Position numbers and translations under genes: made by a program. A DNA stretch of 64,000 nt from the NCBI GenBank assembly GCA_035910535.1, contig JAMHXF010000111.1:1-64000 (forward strand), given 5' to 3'. Shown one piece after another: positions 25,987-34,112 of this stretch (position 1 is its first letter; each line of letters opens with the position of its first letter). Origin of the DNA: Archangium_A sp035910535. Its GTDB lineage: Bacteria > Myxococcota > Myxococcia > Myxococcales > Myxococcaceae. Under the pieces are notes generated by a model that saw nothing but the letters and a program-made list of their open reading frames with translations, was not told the DNA's origin and did no database searches.

Positions 25987-27525
25987 GTGTTCCGCTCCAG
26001 CACGCCCGTGACCGATGCCGCCTTTCATGATCGCGTCGACGAGCTGAAGCAGTTGAGCCAACGCATCACCGCGCTGCGAGCAGGCGCGCCTCGTTGGCTC
26101 GCGGTGCTCGGCGAACGGCGCGTGGGGAAGACCAGCATGCTGCTCGAGCTGGTGCGCCGAAACCGCCATCGCGACGTGCGCTTCGTGGTGCTCGACTGTT
26201 TCGAAGAAGAACCGCTGGGCTTCGAGATCTTCCGTCGCCTCGCGCTGCGCACCGTCGACGCGTTCTTCGCGCGCGAAGCAAAGGTGTCCTTCGAAGCGCT
26301 GCAGAGCCGCCCTGACGAATACCGTGTCGCGCTCGACGACGCGAAGTCGTATCGCGGCCTCGACCGCGCGTTGCGTGCCGACCTGCAGGGCCTCGCAGAG
26401 CGCCCGGCCGACGCGAGGTACGCCGAGCTTGCGCTGGGGCTCCACGAGCGACTCGCGCAGGCGCTGGGCCTCTACTGCGTCGTCGCGTGGGACGAATTTC
26501 AGGAGCTCGCGAAGCTGCCGGCGTCACGGGGCGGGGTGCTCTCGCTGGCGCGCGCGGTCTGGCAGAAGCACCGACGCAGCACCTACGTCGTCTGCGGCTC
26601 CGAGCGCACGTTGCTGCGCAAGCTCGTCACCAGCCACGACTCACCGTTCTTTCAACACTTCGAGGTCATGGAGCTGAACCCCATGGGCCCTGAAGATGCG
26701 AAGACGATGTTGCGTGAATCGGCGCCGCCGGGTCGCAGCATTCCCGTCGCCGTCGCCGCGCGGGCCGTCGAGGTGCTGGGTGGGCACCCGTTCTATCTGC
26801 AGCTCTTCGGTGAGGTGCTCACGTCGCGCGACCCGCCCTACGACGAGGGGCTCGTTCGTCAGGTGTTCTCGGAGCTGCTCTTCAGTCGCACCGGGCGCCT
26901 CTCGCTCTACTTCGAGCAGCAGTTTCACCGGCTGGTCGGCAACGCCGCGACGCTGGCGGCGACGCTCGATGCCGTCGCGCGTGGGCCCGCGCGCACCAAC
27001 GACATCGCGAAGCAGACGCGCTCCAACTCGGGCGCCACGGTGCGCTACCTCGAGCGCCTGGGTGACGCGGTGGTGCGGGCCGATGACCAACACTGGCGCT
27101 TGAGCGACCCGGTCTTCGGGCTCTGGCTGCAATGGCGCCAGCCCGGTGGTGCCGTCGTGCCGATGTCGGTGCTGGGCGACGACGCTGAAAAAGAAATCGC
27201 GCGACGTCTCGCGGAGCTGGGCTTCGAGCTCGTCTACCAATCGCGCGCGTCACGGGGCGCGTTCGACCTCCTCGCCATTCGCAATGGCAGGCCGGTGGGC
27301 ATTCAGGTGAAGCGCTCGAAGTTGCCGGTGCGCTTCAGCCCATCGGCGTGGGCGCGGCTCGACAGCGACGCCCGGAGGCTCGCGTGGCGCTGGCTGGTGG
27401 CGGCCGTCACGCCCGAAGGCAAAGTGCACTTCTTCGACCCCGCCAAGGTGCGCGACGGAGCGCCCGTGTCGCTGTCGGCCGCGCATGAGCTCGACAACGT
27501 GCTCGCGTGGCTCGACGCCGGGTGA
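25987..27525 (+). CDS. Archaeal-type AAA ATPase with C-terminal Mrr/PD-(D/E)xK-like nuclease region
   Basis: 512 residues from the GTG at 25987; another GTG at 26008 is possible. The ATPase has Walker A GERRVGKTS (about 35-43), Walker B VVAWDEFQEL, and CGSERTLLRKL as sensor 1-like region. A winged-helix-like segment follows at about 345-380. The C-terminal 100 residues read GAFDLLA ... GIQVKRS, the Asp and Gln-x-Lys arrangement of Mrr-type endonucleases. This combination matches the archaeal ATPase-2 family, many of which have a nuclease-like C-terminal domain. The gene is bracketed by the two 34-bp repeats. Mobile or defence function is possible but unproven. Confidence 0.85.
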   Translation: MFRSSTPVTDAAFHDRVDELKQLSQRITALRAGAPRWLAVLGERRVGKTSMLLELVRRNRHRDVRFVVLDCFEEEPLGFEIFRRLALRTVDAFFAREAKVSFEALQSRPDEYRVALDDAKSYRGLDRALRADLQGLAERPADARYAELALGLHERLAQALGLYCVVAWDEFQELAKLPASRGGVLSLARAVWQKHRRSTYVVCGSERTLLRKLVTSHDSPFFQHFEVMELNPMGPEDAKTMLRESAPPGRSIPVAVAARAVEVLGGHPFYLQLFGEVLTSRDPPYDEGLVRQVFSELLFSRTGRLSLYFEQQFHRLVGNAATLAATLDAVARGPARTNDIAKQTRSNSGATVRYLERLGDAVVRADDQHWRLSDPVFGLWLQWRQPGGAVVPMSVLGDDAEKEIARRLAELGFELVYQSRASRGAFDLLAIRNGRPVGIQVKRSKLPVRFSPSAWARLDSDARRLAWRWLVAAVTPEGKVHFFDPAKVRDGAPVSLSAAHELDNVLAWLDAG

Positions 27526-27527
27526 CT

Positions 27528-27561
27528 GCTGGCAACTTTGCCAGCTGGCAGACTTGCCAGC
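27528..27561. repeat. 34-bp palindromic repeat, copy 2
   Basis: Same double-hairpin structure as copy 1, with three substitutions confined to the spacers. It fills the interval between the convergent stops of the ATPase-nuclease gene (27525) and the Nudix gene (27562) almost to the base. It could also act as a bidirectional terminator hairpin, although no T tract is present. Confidence 0.85.
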
Positions 27562-28044
27562 TCACCTCGGCAGGCGGTCGAGCCACGCCTGCACGGCGAG
27601 CCCGGTGCCGAAGGGCCACGCCTTCAACTTCTCTTTGGCGATGAGCTTGTACGCCGCGAGCTCTTCGCTCAGCCGCACCTCGCCCGAGGTCTTCACGTGA
27701 AACGCGATGATGAGCTCGTTGCGCACCTCGAACGGGTACACGCCGACCAGCGAGACCACTTCGCCCTCGAGGTTCGTCTCTTCTTTCACTTCGCGCAGCA
27801 CCCCGGCTTCTGCTGATTCGCCCGCTTCGAGGAAGCCCGTCACCAGGGCGAAGACCTTCTCGGGCCAGTCTCTGCCGCGCGCGAGCAGCACCTGCCCTTC
27901 GTGTTCGATGATGGCCGCGACGACTGGCGTCGGGTTGCCCCAATGCACGAAGCCACAGCTGCACACCGGGCGTTCCCGGCCGTGGTGCACGCGGCTCGTC
28001 AGCGCAGCGCCACACGTCGGGCAGAAACGGAACTCATGAGCCAT
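27562..28044 (-). CDS. Nudix hydrolase with NudC-like zinc ribbon
   Basis: 160 residues from the ATG at 28044. An N-terminal zinc ribbon (FCPTCGAAL ... CSCGFVHWGNPTPVV) leads into the Nudix box GFLEAGESAEAGVLREVKEE, which has the G-x5-E-x7-REVxEE catalytic pattern. It probably hydrolyses a nucleotide-linked pyrophosphate in the cytosol. It is smaller than NudC (about 260) and lacks that protein's N-terminal domain, so the substrate is uncertain. Confidence 0.93.
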   Translation of the reverse strand: MAHEFRFCPTCGAALTSRVHHGRERPVCSCGFVHWGNPTPVVAAIIEHEGQVLLARGRDWPEKVFALVTGFLEAGESAEAGVLREVKEETNLEGEVVSLVGVYPFEVRNELIIAFHVKTSGEVRLSEELAAYKLIAKEKLKAWPFGTGLAVQAWLDRLPR

Positions 28045-28098
28045 GGCGCAAACCGTACCTTGAGTTCGCGCGGCGCCACCGGCACAAGCACGCGCGTG

Positions 28099-28704
28099 AT
28101 GCAGCCGCGCGCAGTGTTGTTCGACATGGATGGGGTCCTCGTCAAAAGCGAAGAGGTCTGGTTTCGCGTGGTGGAAGAAGCCGGCGTTCGGTTTCGCGGC
28201 CGCGCCATCACGCGAGAAGAGTTCTTCCCGACCTTCGGGCAGGGCACCGCCGCCGACGTGCCGGTGTTCGGGCTGACCTGTACCGTCGCGCAGCTCGACG
28301 CGTTCTACGTCACCGAGTTCGTCAAGCACCTCGAGGCCATGTGGGTGAACCCTGACGCGCTCCCGCTGCTCAGTGACTTGAGAAGAAACGGCGTGAAGAC
28401 CGCGCTCGTCACCAACACCGTGGGCCCGCTCGCGCAGCGCATCCTCGAGCAGGCGCAGCTCACGGGGCTCTTCGACGCCTACGCCACGGCAGATCGCGTG
28501 GCCTTCGCGAAGCCCGCGCCTGACCTGTTGCTGCTCGCGTTGAAGGAGCTCGCCGTGGACGCCCGCCACGCGTGCATGGTGGGTGACTCGAAGTACGACC
28601 GGCAGGCCGCGCACGCAGCGAAGGTGCGCTTCGTCGGCCTGGGCCTCGACGGTGATGTGCGCCTCGAGAAGCTCGGAGATTTCTCCCTGACGCTCGTCAC
28701 GTGA
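28099..28704 (+). CDS. HAD-superfamily phosphatase
   Basis: 201 residues from the ATG at 28099. Motif I is VLFDMDGVLV with the nucleophile and acid Asp; motif II TALVTNT; motif III Lys in FAKPAPD; motif IV MVGDSKYD. A helical cap sits between motifs I and II, as in phosphoglycolate phosphatase and beta-phosphoglucomutase relatives. Substrate not determinable. It is divergent from the Nudix gene and followed after 22 bp by the DegV gene. Confidence 0.92.
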   Translation: MQPRAVLFDMDGVLVKSEEVWFRVVEEAGVRFRGRAITREEFFPTFGQGTAADVPVFGLTCTVAQLDAFYVTEFVKHLEAMWVNPDALPLLSDLRRNGVKTALVTNTVGPLAQRILEQAQLTGLFDAYATADRVAFAKPAPDLLLLALKELAVDARHACMVGDSKYDRQAAHAAKVRFVGLGLDGDVRLEKLGDFSLTLVT

Positions 28705-28726
28705 GGAAGTCGACGTAGCATCGCGC

Positions 28727-29602
28727 ATGCGCATCATCACGAACCCGGGCAGCAACCTCGACGACGATGAAGTGCACCGCCACGACATCGACGTGATGCC
28801 GCAGAAGATCGTCGTCGACGGCATCTCGCACGACACGCGAAACCTGTCGGGGCTCGAGCAGATTGATCGCTGGGTGAAGACGGCGCAGCGCCACCCGACG
28901 GTGCAGGGCACCACCGAAGCTGAGTTCACCGAGATGATGAGCCGCCTCGGCAAGAGCGACCCCGAGATGCTCTGTGTGATGACGTCACGAAAGATCATCG
29001 GCTCGCATGACGCTGCGCTCGCCGCGAGCACGAAGCTGATGAAAGACGAGGGCTCCCGAATCGAGGTCGTCGACACGCTCGTCACCGACGTCGGCGCCGG
29101 GCTCTGCACGCTCGTCGCCGCGCAGGCGCGAAAGGCGGGGTTGCCACTCAAAGAAGTCGCGCGAGCGGTTCGCGCCTTCGCTGAGCGCGGTCGCAACGTC
29201 ATCACCGTCTCCACGCTCGAGAACCTCATCAAAGGTGGCCGCGCGAGCACGCTGCAGGGCTTCGTCGCCAACTTCCTCAACGTGCGCCCCGTCATCAGCA
29301 TGATCGACGGAGTCACCACTTCTGTCGGCCGCATGAGCGCGAAGCTCGACGCCGCGACGAAGCACGAGGAGTACCTCACCTCACGCGTCGACCCCGGCGC
29401 CGCGGTGTGGCTCGCGGTCGCTCACGGCAACGCGCCGCAGGTCGCCGAGCACGTCGTGCGGCGACTCAAAGAAAAGTACCGCGTCGAATACACGCTGCTG
29501 CGCCCGCTCTCGACGAGCATCTACCTGCACGCGGGCCCCGGCGCGGTCGTCTCGTTCGTCTACCCGCTCGAGGGCTTGCCGTTTCGCCCCACGCCTCCGT
29601 GA
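28727..29602 (+). CDS. DegV-family fatty-acid-binding protein
   Basis: 291 residues. It begins with MRIITNPGSNL, the DegV first strand, and has the second-domain signature LIKGGRASTLQGFVANFLNVRPVIS split over the fatty-acid cleft. DegV/FakB proteins hold a fatty acid for phosphorylation by the kinase FakA. No fakA is nearby. The first motif reads ITNPGSNL rather than the usual TDSxxDL. It probably shares a transcript with the HAD and fumarase genes. Confidence 0.9.
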   Translation: MRIITNPGSNLDDDEVHRHDIDVMPQKIVVDGISHDTRNLSGLEQIDRWVKTAQRHPTVQGTTEAEFTEMMSRLGKSDPEMLCVMTSRKIIGSHDAALAASTKLMKDEGSRIEVVDTLVTDVGAGLCTLVAAQARKAGLPLKEVARAVRAFAERGRNVITVSTLENLIKGGRASTLQGFVANFLNVRPVISMIDGVTTSVGRMSAKLDAATKHEEYLTSRVDPGAAVWLAVAHGNAPQVAEHVVRRLKEKYRVEYTLLRPLSTSIYLHAGPGAVVSFVYPLEGLPFRPTPP

Positions 29603-29627
29603 CGCCGCGCGCGCTACGGTGAGCGCC

Positions 29628-31016
29628 ATGACGACCCGCACCGAAAAAGACTCCTTCGGCCCCATCGAAGTGCCTGTTGAACACCTGTGGGGCGCGCAGA
29701 CGCAGCGCTCGCTGCACTTCTTTCACGTCTCTCACGAGCGGATGCCGCGCGAGCTCATCGAGGCGCTGGTGCTGGTGAAGAAGGCCGCCGCGTTGACCAA
29801 CGTGCAGCTCGCGGGGCTCGACGCGAAGAAGGCCGACGCCATCGCGCGCGCCGCAGAAGAAGTCCTCGCAGGTCAGCACCCCGACGAATTTCCGCTCTCG
29901 GTCTGGCAGACGGGCAGCGGCACCCAGAGCAACATGAACGTCAACGAGGTGCTGGCGAACCGCGCCTCAGAGTTGCTCGGCGGTGAACGTGGCAGCGAGC
30001 GGTTGGTGCACCCCAACGACGACGTCAACCGCAGCCAGTCGAGCAACGACGCGTTCCCCACCGCCATGCACCTGGCTGCGCTCGAGGCCATCAGCCGCCG
30101 CGTGTTGCCTGCGTTGCGCGCGCTCGCCGACGCGACGCGCAAGAAGGGCCACGCCTTCGACGGCATCGTGAAGCTCGGCCGCACGCACCTGCAAGACGCC
30201 ACGCCGCTCACGCTGGGCCAGGAGTTCTCGGGTTGGGCCTCGCAGCTCGAGCACGCGGCGCAGCACGTCGAGCGCTCGCTGCCGCACCTCGAAGAGCTGG
30301 CGCTGGGCGGCACCGCCGTCGGCACCGGGCTCAACGCGCCAGCCGGTTACGCCGAGGCCGTCGCCGCGAAGCTGCGTGAGCTCTCCGGGCTGCCGGTGCG
30401 CACCGCGAGCAACAAGTTCGAAGCGCTCGGCTCGTGCGATGGCCTCGTGCACGCGCACGCGGCGCTCAAGGGGCTCGCGGTCAGCCTCTTCAAGTTCGCC
30501 TCCGATGTGCGCCTGCTGGGCAGCGGCCCGCGCGCGGGCCTCGGTGAGCTGCTGCTGCCTGAAAATGAACCGGGCTCGTCCATCATGCCGGGCAAGGTGA
30601 ACCCCACGCAGGCCGAGATGCTGACGATGGTCTGCGCGCAGGTGCTCGCCAACGACGTCGCCGTGTCCATGGGCGGCACGCAGGGGCACCTGCAGCTCAA
30701 CGTCTTCCGCCCGCTGGTGGCGCACAACCTGCTGCAGTCGTGTCGCCTGCTCGCCGAGGGCATGGACTCGTTCCGGCTCCACTGCGTCGAAGGCCTCGAG
30801 CCGAATCGCGCTCGCATTGCGCAGCACCTCGAGCACTCGCTCATGCTGGTGACCGCGCTCACGCCGCACATCGGGTACGAGAAGGCCGCGGGCATCGCAC
30901 ATCAGGCGCACCACGACGGCACCACGCTCAAGGCCGCCGCCGTGGCCTCGGGCGCCGTCACCGCCGAGCAGTTCGACGCCTGGGTCCGCGCCGAGGACAT
31001 GATTTCTCCTCGCTGA
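29628..31016 (+). CDS. fumC: Class II fumarate hydratase
   Basis: 462 residues from the ATG at 29628; a GTG 9 bp upstream is possible. It has the superfamily signature GSSIMPGKVNP, the fumarase segments SGTQSNMNVNEV and HPNDDVNRSQSSND, and GRTHLQDATPLTLGQEFSGW carrying the catalytic His. It interconverts fumarate and malate in the TCA cycle without iron-sulfur clusters. Confidence 0.96.
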   Translation: MTTRTEKDSFGPIEVPVEHLWGAQTQRSLHFFHVSHERMPRELIEALVLVKKAAALTNVQLAGLDAKKADAIARAAEEVLAGQHPDEFPLSVWQTGSGTQSNMNVNEVLANRASELLGGERGSERLVHPNDDVNRSQSSNDAFPTAMHLAALEAISRRVLPALRALADATRKKGHAFDGIVKLGRTHLQDATPLTLGQEFSGWASQLEHAAQHVERSLPHLEELALGGTAVGTGLNAPAGYAEAVAAKLRELSGLPVRTASNKFEALGSCDGLVHAHAALKGLAVSLFKFASDVRLLGSGPRAGLGELLLPENEPGSSIMPGKVNPTQAEMLTMVCAQVLANDVAVSMGGTQGHLQLNVFRPLVAHNLLQSCRLLAEGMDSFRLHCVEGLEPNRARIAQHLEHSLMLVTALTPHIGYEKAAGIAHQAHHDGTTLKAAAVASGAVTAEQFDAWVRAEDMISPR

Positions 31017-31115
31017 CGCGTCGCGCCACGTGTCGCCGATGCGGCGGGTGCGCGCAGGCCGTGTACGATGCGGAACACTCTCTCCCGTCTGCCCGGCCCG
31101 CGCAGGAGTTCCCAG

Positions 31116-34052
31116 ATGACGTTGCTCCGTTTGTCTTTGCTTGCCCTCGCGATGAGTGTGTTCGCGAGTGGCTGTAGTGGTTGTAACCGCTCGCCCTCCG
31201 AGAAGACGCTGAAGGCCGAAGGCGAAGCCTGCGAGTTCGACGAAGAGTGTGAGACGTCGCTCTGCGACAAGGTGCCGGGCAAGTCGTCCATCTGCTACCG
31301 GCGCTGCTCCATCGGCTGCAAGCCGGGCGACATCTGCAGCGCGCTCGCGGTGAACGATCGCTTCGCGTGTGTGCCCGAGCGCCCGGGTCTGTGTCAGCAG
31401 TGCGCGCTCAACGTCGACTGCCCGTACCCCGGCGACCGCTGCCTCGAAATCGGCGGTACGAAGATCTGCGGTCGCGACTGCAGCTTCGACGGTCAGTGCC
31501 CTTCGAGCTACCGCTGCGCCGACGGCACCGCCAGCAACGACGAATACGTGACCAGGCAGTGCCAGCCCATTTCCGGCACGTGTGAGTGCGTCGCGGCCAA
31601 CGCGGGCCAGACCAAGCCGTGCGGCGAGACCAACGCCATCGGCACCTGCATGGGCACGCAGACCTGTCGCCCGCCCAACGGCTACGACGCGTGCAGCGCG
31701 CACGTGCCCACCACCGAGGTCTGCAACGGCCGCGACGACGACTGCAACGGCCAGACTGACGAGAACCTCGGAGACACCACCTGCGGCGTCGGTGAGTGCC
31801 GTCGCACGGTGGCCAACTGCGCCAACGGCGCGCCGCAGACGTGCGTGGCCGGCGCGGCCAACATCGAGGTCTGCGACGACAAAGACAACAACTGCGACGG
31901 CGTCACCGACGAAGGCTTCGACAAGATGACGTCGCTGCTGCACTGCGGCGCGTGCAACCTGGCGTGCGCGCGCGCCAACGCGATGCCGGTGTGCGCGGCG
32001 GGCATGTGCAGCATCGGCACCTGCAACCCCGGGTGGACCAACGCCGACGGCATCGACATCAACGGCTGCGAATACCCGTGCACGCCGACCGGCGCCGAGG
32101 TGTGCGACGGCGTCGACAACGACTGCAACGGCCAGGTTGACGAAGGCTTCCTGCTCGCGAGCGACCCGACGAACTGCGGCCAGTGCGGCCGGGTGTGCAG
32201 CGTCAACAACGGCAACATCAACACCTACGCCTGTGTCGCCTCGACGTGCGGCATCAACACCTGCAACGCCGGCTTCAAAGACTGCGACCAGAGCTACGGC
32301 TCGGGCTGCGAGCAGAACATCACCACCGACGTGAACAACTGCGGCGACTGCAACACCCGCTGCCTCGCGGCGAACGGCACGCCTTCGTGCACCGCCGGCG
32401 TCTGTGGCATCGGCTCGTGCAACGCCCCGTTCGCGAACTGCGACGGCGTGTTGGCCAACGGCTGCGAGGCGAACACCGACACCAACGTGAGCCACTGCGG
32501 CGCGTGCAACAACGCGTGCCCGCAGCGCCCCAACACCGTCACCACGTGCAACGGCTCGTGTGGCTTCACGTGTTTGCCGGGCTTCACCGACGTCGACGGC
32601 CTCGCCAGCAATGGCTGCGAGTACGCGTGTATTCCCACCGGCGTCGACGACCCCGATGACTCGTACACCGACTCCAACTGCGACGGCATCGACGGCGACG
32701 TGTCGCGCGCCATCTTCGTCTCGCTCAACGGTGACGACGGCGCGCCGGGCACCCGCACTGCGCCCAAGCGTTCGGTGCAGGCGGCCATCGGCGCTGCAAA
32801 CACCTCCACCAAGCCGCACGTCTACGTGGCGGCGGGCGTCTACACCGAGCCCGTGGTGCTGAAGAACGGCATCTCGGTGTACGGCGGCTTCTCGCCGACG
32901 ACGTGGTCGCGCATCGGCGCGTTCACCACCACGCTGCGCAACAACACCGTCAACAGCGGCCGCGTCATCGCGGTGCAGGGGTCGGCCATCAACATCGCCG
33001 CCACGCTGGGCTACCTGACGATTCGCGCGCTCGACACCAGCACTGCGTCGGTCAGCACCTACGGCGTGCACTGCGTGGGCTGCACGGCGCTCACCATGAA
33101 GCAGCTCGTCGTCGTCGGCGGCGCTGCGGGAGCGGGCGCGATGGGCACCGGTGGCGACGTCGGCCTCGTCGGCTTCAACGGCAACCCCGGCGCCAACGGA
33201 GACAACGACAACAACGCGGGTGGCACCGGCGGCCCCGGCGGCAGCTCGAACTGCGGCAGCACGGGCGGCTCGGGTGGCGCGGGCGGGTGGAACGGCGCGA
33301 CGGGCAGCGGCGGCAGCGCGGGCATCGGTGGCGTTTCGGGTGGTGGCGCCGGCGCGGGTGGCGCCGGGTGCAGCCGCTGCGTGCCCTTCTCGAGCTGCCG
33401 CTCGTCTGACGGCGTCGGTGGCACGGCGGGTGGTACCGGAGCTGCGGGCATGAATGGTGGCGGTGGCAGCGGTGGCGCCGTGTCTCTCGGCTTCTTCGTC
33501 ACCAGCGCGGGCGGTGTCGGTGGCCTCGGTGGAAACGGCCGCGGCGGCGGCGGCGGCGGCGGCGCCGGTGGCCAGGACATCTGCAACAACAACACCGGCA
33601 CCAGCGGCAAAGGCAATGGTGGTGGTGGTGGTGGCGGCGGTGGTTGTGGCGGTTCGCCAGCGACAGGCGGCGACGGAGGCGGTTCGTCATTCGCCGTCTT
33701 CCTCTCGGCGTCGACGGGCATTCGTATCGAGAACTGTGACCTGACCAGCAGCAACGCGGGCGCCGGAGGTGCCGGAGGCGTCGGTGGTGCGGGTGGCAGC
33801 GGCGGTGGTGGAGCGCCGGGCGGCAACGCCGACACTGGAGAAATTGGTGTCGGCGGCGCCGGCGCGGCTGGTGGCTCCGGTGGGCGCGGCGGTCATGGTG
33901 GTGGTGGTGCCGGCGGCGTCTCGTATGCGCTCTTCAAGGCGAGCACGGTGCCCGTGGTCGTCAACGTCACCTACGCGCACGGCAGCGGCGGCGCCGGCGG
34001 CACGTCGAGCGGCACTGGCGGCACGGCGGGCGTCGCCGCCGACACGAACTGA
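31116..34052 (+). CDS. Giant lipoprotein: MopE motifs, beta-helix-like region, Gly-rich tail
   Basis: 978 residues from the ATG at 31116, which follows an AGGAG site; the signal ends at FASGC. Residues about 25-170 are a Cys-rich EGF-like region. Residues 200-540 carry MopE-type motifs (CNGRDDDCNG, CDDKDNNCDG, CDGVDNDCNG) alternating with CGxCxxxC modules. Residues 540-660 read like a DUF1565/pectin-lyase beta-helix start (SLNGDDGAPGTRTAPKRSVQ, HVYVAAGVYTE, ISVYGG). From about 665 the protein is extremely Gly-rich (GGSGGAGG, GGGGGGGAGG), broken by two short non-Gly islands. It is probably a surface adhesin or structural protein. No enzymatic residues are visible. Confidence 0.9.
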   Translation: MTLLRLSLLALAMSVFASGCSGCNRSPSEKTLKAEGEACEFDEECETSLCDKVPGKSSICYRRCSIGCKPGDICSALAVNDRFACVPERPGLCQQCALNVDCPYPGDRCLEIGGTKICGRDCSFDGQCPSSYRCADGTASNDEYVTRQCQPISGTCECVAANAGQTKPCGETNAIGTCMGTQTCRPPNGYDACSAHVPTTEVCNGRDDDCNGQTDENLGDTTCGVGECRRTVANCANGAPQTCVAGAANIEVCDDKDNNCDGVTDEGFDKMTSLLHCGACNLACARANAMPVCAAGMCSIGTCNPGWTNADGIDINGCEYPCTPTGAEVCDGVDNDCNGQVDEGFLLASDPTNCGQCGRVCSVNNGNINTYACVASTCGINTCNAGFKDCDQSYGSGCEQNITTDVNNCGDCNTRCLAANGTPSCTAGVCGIGSCNAPFANCDGVLANGCEANTDTNVSHCGACNNACPQRPNTVTTCNGSCGFTCLPGFTDVDGLASNGCEYACIPTGVDDPDDSYTDSNCDGIDGDVSRAIFVSLNGDDGAPGTRTAPKRSVQAAIGAANTSTKPHVYVAAGVYTEPVVLKNGISVYGGFSPTTWSRIGAFTTTLRNNTVNSGRVIAVQGSAINIAATLGYLTIRALDTSTASVSTYGVHCVGCTALTMKQLVVVGGAAGAGAMGTGGDVGLVGFNGNPGANGDNDNNAGGTGGPGGSSNCGSTGGSGGAGGWNGATGSGGSAGIGGVSGGGAGAGGAGCSRCVPFSSCRSSDGVGGTAGGTGAAGMNGGGGSGGAVSLGFFVTSAGGVGGLGGNGRGGGGGGGAGGQDICNNNTGTSGKGNGGGGGGGGGCGGSPATGGDGGGSSFAVFLSASTGIRIENCDLTSSNAGAGGAGGVGGAGGSGGGGAPGGNADTGEIGVGGAGAAGGSGGRGGHGGGGAGGVSYALFKASTVPVVVNVTYAHGSGGAGGTSSGTGGTAGVAADTN

Positions 34053-34112
34053 CTGGCGCTGGGCGGGCAGAGCTCCGGCGCGGCTGGCGGCGAGCTGCGG
34101 TAGACGCAGCGT

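Noticed and set aside
25903..26445. N-terminal extension of the acyl-CoA dehydrogenase
   Set aside because: This stretch is antisense to the ATPase-nuclease gene and passes through the 34-bp repeat; a normal family start exists at 25902.
29967..33071. 1034-codon open frame on the minus strand
   Set aside because: It runs antisense to fumC and the MopE lipoprotein and has low-complexity Ala/Arg/Val composition typical of antisense frames in GC-rich DNA.
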